From Salinirussus salinus (lineage in GTDB: Archaea > Halobacteriota > Halobacteria > Halobacteriales > Haloarculaceae), in assembly GCF_009831455.1 (NCBI RefSeq), contig NZ_WOWO01000001.1, forward strand, positions 186,001 through 250,000: a stretch of DNA of 64,000 nt, written 5' to 3'. The notes below the pieces were generated by a model. That model was given only the letters and a program-made list of their open reading frames with translations. It was not told the DNA's origin and did not search any database. Positions within the stretch are counted from its first letter, which is position 1, and each line of letters opens with the position of its first letter. The position numbers and the translations under genes are program-made. Positions 61,257-64,000 of the stretch are shown here, piece after piece.

Positions 61257-62035
61257 CACCTCACCCCCGCCTCGCCGGCTTGCGTCGAGCCCTCCTCGGT
61301 GACGTCTTCGAGGGTGCCGTCGGCGAGTTCGAAGATGCGGTCGAACCGCTCGCGCTCGTTGATCAGGTGGGAGATGATCGCCACCGACGTCCCTCGCTCT
61401 TTGAGCTGCTCGGTGAGCTCCCAGAACGCGAGGTAGGTGTCCCAGTCGAAGCCGGTGTAGGGCTCGTCGAGCAGGAGCACGTCGGGGTCGTGCATCAGCG
61501 CGACCGCGAGGTTGACCTTCTGGCGGTTCCCGCCGGAGAGGTGGTCGACCCGGTAGTCCAGAAACTCCTCGAACCCGAGCTGGTCGGCCAGGCGGTCCCG
61601 GGCGTCCGCGACGGCCTCCCGGTCCATCCCGTAGGCCTCGCCGAACAGCCGGAACGTCTCCCGGACGGTGAGCCGGTCGTACAGGAGTTCCTCCTGTGGA
61701 CACCAGCCGACCCGCCCGCTCGACTCGACGGTCCCGGCGTCGGCCTCGAGCGCGCCGACGAGGATCTTCATCAGCGTCGACTTCCCCGAGCCGTTCGCGC
61801 CCACGATGCCGACCACCTCGCCCGCGCGAACTTCGATGTCGGCGCCGGTCAGCACCTCCACGCGCCGGCGGAAGGGAAGCCGGGAGCCGTAGGCCTTCTC
61901 CACCCCCGTCGCCCGCAACACCACTTCGCCGCCCGTCTCGCCGTCGCGGGCCGTCTCCTCTGGGCGGGATGTCCCGTCGGGGCGTTCGTCGGCGATACCA
62001 CCGTCGGCCGCGACCTCTGATCTAATATTCGGCAT
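61256..62035 (-). CDS. ABC transporter ATP-binding protein
   Basis: 259 residues. Walker A GANGSGKST, Q-loop WCPQEE, signature LSGGNRQK, Walker B VLLLDEPYTG, H-loop IISHLIN. A 38-residue acidic N-terminal tail precedes the domain. First gene of the export operon. The symmetric operator ATATTCGG-N6-CCGAATAT (62025-62046) covers its start codon, suggesting direct repression by the divergent GbsR-type regulator. Confidence 0.95.
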   Translation of the reverse strand: MPNIRSEVAADGGIADERPDGTSRPEETARDGETGGEVVLRATGVEKAYGSRLPFRRRVEVLTGADIEVRAGEVVGIVGANGSGKSTLMKILVGALEADAGTVESSGRVGWCPQEELLYDRLTVRETFRLFGEAYGMDREAVADARDRLADQLGFEEFLDYRVDHLSGGNRQKVNLAVALMHDPDVLLLDEPYTGFDWDTYLAFWELTEQLKERGTSVAIISHLINERERFDRIFELADGTLEDVTEEGSTQAGEAGVR

Positions 62036-62046
62036 TTACCGAATAT
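62025..62046. promoter_or_regulatory. Operator 1, at ABC transporter start
   Basis: Perfect 8-base arms ATATTCGG and CCGAATAT with a 6-base spacer. It overlaps the ATG of the ABC ATPase gene at 62033-62035. Confidence 0.65.
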
Positions 62047-62060
62047 TCTGAACACAATGA

Positions 62061-62068
62061 TTTATTAC
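62061..62068. promoter_or_regulatory. Shared AT-rich core promoter of gbsR-like and ABC genes
   Basis: TTTATTAC, about 27 bases from each start codon (62092 on plus, 62035 on minus), so both divergent promoters use the same AT-rich block. Confidence 0.5.
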
Positions 62069-62088
62069 TTTCGGCACGTACCGAATAT
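62067..62088. promoter_or_regulatory. Operator 2, at gbsR-like gene start
   Basis: TTCGG-CACGTA-CCGAA with outer arms matching operator 1 at 6 of 8 positions. It lies between the shared TATA block and the regulator's ATG, as expected for autorepression. Confidence 0.65.
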
Positions 62089-62091
62089 ACG

Positions 62092-62646
62092 ATGACCACG
62101 GACGACGACCGCGAGAACGAGACCGGCGAGCCGGAGGAGGTCGCGGCCGCCCGGGAGGAGGTGGTCGAGGCGATGGCCCGGGGCGCGGAAGTCTACGGGA
62201 TCAAGAGCAGCTACGGCCGGCTCTACGGCACGCTGTACTTCGCGGACGGGCCGCTCTCGCTCGACGACCTCGTGGAGCGCAGCGGGTACGCGAAGTCGAC
62301 GGTGAGCACCGCGATGAGCGCCATGGAGCGGTTCCACCTCGTGCGCCGGCGGTCGATCCCCGGCGAGGGCAAGAAGGCCTACTTCGAGGTCGAGCGGGAC
62401 CTGTGGTACGCCTTCCAGCAGTTTCTCGACGGGCAGGTCCGCCGCGAGGTCGACGTGATGACCCGGGCGCTGGAGGACGCCGAATCCCGGCTCGAGGCGG
62501 CCGAGGGCGAGGCCGCGGAGCACGCCCTCGAGCGGGTCCGCGAACTCCGGGGCGTCTACCGCCGCGGCGAGCAGGCGATCGACCTCCTGACGAGCCAGCG
62601 TCTGGAGCGGCTGTCGGAACTGGTCGGGCGGCTCCGGGACGAGTGA
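62092..62646 (+). CDS. GbsR/MarR-family winged-helix regulator
   Basis: 184 residues. Acidic N-terminal tail, then winged helix YGRLYGTLYFADGPLSLDDL, recognition helix GYAKSTVSTAMSAMERFHL, wing RRRSIPGEGKKAYFEVERD, and a C-terminal dimerisation helix (DAESRLEAAEGEAAEHAL). GbsR-type proteins repress transport or osmolyte genes. It is divergent from the ABC operon, with operators at both starts. Its stop codon's last base is the first base of a palindromic element. Confidence 0.92.
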   Translation: MTTDDDRENETGEPEEVAAAREEVVEAMARGAEVYGIKSSYGRLYGTLYFADGPLSLDDLVERSGYAKSTVSTAMSAMERFHLVRRRSIPGEGKKAYFEVERDLWYAFQQFLDGQVRREVDVMTRALEDAESRLEAAEGEAAEHALERVRELRGVYRRGEQAIDLLTSQRLERLSELVGRLRDE

Positions 62647-62727
62647 TACGGATTGCTGTGAGCCAGTACCGGATCGAGCGCACGACAGCGTGCGGCCGTC
62701 TCGGTACACAGTCACAGCAACCCGTAT
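62646..62727. repeat. 82-bp cruciform element between gbsR-like gene and hmgA
   Basis: 26-base ends 62646-62671 and 62702-62727 are inverted repeats with 21 of 26 positions complementary (ends ATACGG and CCGTAT, inner GTACCG and CGGTAC). Between them is a perfect hairpin CGCACG-ACAG-CGTGCG (62679-62694). Small size, inverted ends and lack of genes resemble a MITE, but the class is not proven. Confidence 0.75.
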
Positions 62728-62765
62728 GAGAAACTGTTAGGGGGGTGGGCCGCCAGCCGGTGGGT

Positions 62766-63998
62766 ATGACCGACGGTACCGGCGGCGCGGCCGACCCGCA
62801 GCGACTCGCCGACCGCGTCCGCGAGGGCGACCTGCGGCTCCACGAACTCGAGGACCACGCCGACCCCGGGACGGCGGCGACGGCCCGCCGCCGGCTGGTC
62901 GAGGCCGAGACCGGCGCCGACCTCTCGGCGGTCGGCGAGTACAGCTTCGACCCGGCGGCGACCGAGGGCAACGTCGAGAACCTGATGGGCGGGGCGGGGG
63001 TCCCGATGGGGGTCGCCGGCCCCGTTCCCGTCGACGGCGGCGCCGCCGACGGCGAGTACTACCTCCCGATGGCCACCACCGAGGGCGCGCTCGTCGCCAG
63101 CGTCAACCGCGGGCTCGGGACCATCCGCGCCGCCGGGGGCGCGACCGCCCGCGTGACCGACTCGGGGATGACCCGCGCGCCCGCCTTCCGGGTCGAGGGC
63201 GTCGCCGAGGCTGCCGAGGTCGTCGAGTGGGTCGAGGCAAACGAGGACCGGCTCCGGGAGGCCGCCGAGGCGACCACCAGCCACGGCGAACTGCTGGAGG
63301 TGAGTCCCTACGTCGTCGGCGACTCGGTCTTCCTGCGGTTCGTCTACGACACAAAGGACGCGATGGGGATGAACATGGCCACCATCGCGACCCGCGAGGC
63401 CGCCGACGTGCTCGAGGCGGAGACGCCCGCCGAACTCGTGGCGCTGTCGGGGAACCTCTGCTCGGACAAGAAACCCGCCGCGGTCAACGCCATCGAGGGC
63501 CGGGGCCGGACGGTCACCGCCGACGTCCTCATTCCCCGCGACCTCGTCGAGGAGCGACTGGGGACGACCCCGGAGGCGATGGCCGAAGGAAACTCGCGGA
63601 AGAACCACGTCGGCTCGCTGAAGGCCGTCACCCTTGGGGGCAACGCCCACGCCGCCAACACCGTCGCCGCGGTCTTCCTCGCCACCGGCCAGGACGCCGC
63701 CCAGGTCGTCGAGGGGGCAAACGCCATCACCACCATGGAGGTCCGCGAGGAGGGGCTGTACGCCAGCATCTCGTTTGCCTCTCTTGAGGTCGGTACGGTC
63801 GGCGGCGGGACCGACCTCGCCACCCAGGCCGAGGGGCTCGAGGTCCTGGGGCTGGCCGGCGGCGGCGACCCGCCGGGGAGCAACGCCGACGCGCTCGCAG
63901 AGGTGATCGCAGTGGGGGCGCTCGCCGGCGAGATATCGCTGATCGCCGCCTTCTGCTCGCGTCACCTCGCCTCCGCTCACGAGGAACTCGGGCGGTAG
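62766..63998 (+). CDS. hmgA: 3-hydroxy-3-methylglutaryl-CoA reductase (class I)
   Basis: 410 residues from ATG 62766. Catalytic residues seen: Glu106 in ATTEGALVASV, Lys235/236 in SDKKPAAVN, Asp310 in TGQDAAQ and His405 in LASAH. NADPH motif DAMGMNM at 198-204. It is the rate-limiting step of the archaeal mevalonate pathway to membrane lipids and carotenoids, so it feeds the bop chromophore route. ACTGTTAGG around 62733-62741 lies about 27 bases upstream. The stop is 2 bases before the window end. Confidence 0.97.
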   Translation: MTDGTGGAADPQRLADRVREGDLRLHELEDHADPGTAATARRRLVEAETGADLSAVGEYSFDPAATEGNVENLMGGAGVPMGVAGPVPVDGGAADGEYYLPMATTEGALVASVNRGLGTIRAAGGATARVTDSGMTRAPAFRVEGVAEAAEVVEWVEANEDRLREAAEATTSHGELLEVSPYVVGDSVFLRFVYDTKDAMGMNMATIATREAADVLEAETPAELVALSGNLCSDKKPAAVNAIEGRGRTVTADVLIPRDLVEERLGTTPEAMAEGNSRKNHVGSLKAVTLGGNAHAANTVAAVFLATGQDAAQVVEGANAITTMEVREEGLYASISFASLEVGTVGGGTDLATQAEGLEVLGLAGGGDPPGSNADALAEVIAVGALAGEISLIAAFCSRHLASAHEELGR

Positions 63999-64000
63999 CG

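Overview
The window is a chromosomal segment of a halophilic archaeon (class Halobacteria). The evidence is high GC content, strongly acidic predicted proteins, many starts with a TATA-like box centred about 27 bases upstream (leaderless transcripts), bacteriorhodopsin, HalX response regulators, HMG-CoA reductase, an A-type ATP synthase operon, aRF1 and class I lysyl-tRNA synthetase. The genus cannot be fixed from sequence alone. No rRNA, tRNA, CRISPR array or transposase gene was seen.

Layout. 1-20.5 kb: stress and signalling genes (UspA, KaiC-like ATPase, twin HalX regulators, HxlR regulator, PAS histidine kinase), a CARDB/RND membrane pair, a DUF1998 helicase, and assorted metabolic genes. 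20.9-25.4 kb: ArgS, MinD-like ATPase, aRF1 and a zinc-ribbon protein. 24.9-37.2 kb, all on the minus strand: ATP synthase genes in the order H-I-K-E-C-F-A-B, then bop (bacteriorhodopsin), crtY and brp (retinal synthesis), then atpD and a zinc-ribbon gene. A light-driven proton pump and its chromophore genes therefore sit between atpB and atpD. 37.3-45 kb: a methyltransferase, a pilin-like protein, a membrane-anchored winged-helix protein, a PitA-type Cld/ABM protein and a PDZ site-2 protease. 45-58.4 kb: mainly housekeeping (LysRS-I, UMP kinase, ThiL, S19e, PDCD5, HisRS, NadC, NadB). 58.5-64 kb: NadA, an ABC exporter with a divergent GbsR/MarR regulator, and HMG-CoA reductase.

The least explained material is intergenic. 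A 140-bp element is found twice directly after stop codons, with stems that differ in sequence but stay paired; a shortened relative lies inside a duplicated gene tail. There is also a 412-bp symmetric composite palindrome and an 82-bp cruciform element. Two promoter regions carry clear symmetric operator candidates: gbsR/ABC and nadA. The main biological finding is the physical coupling of rhodopsin and retinal genes to the ATP synthase locus.
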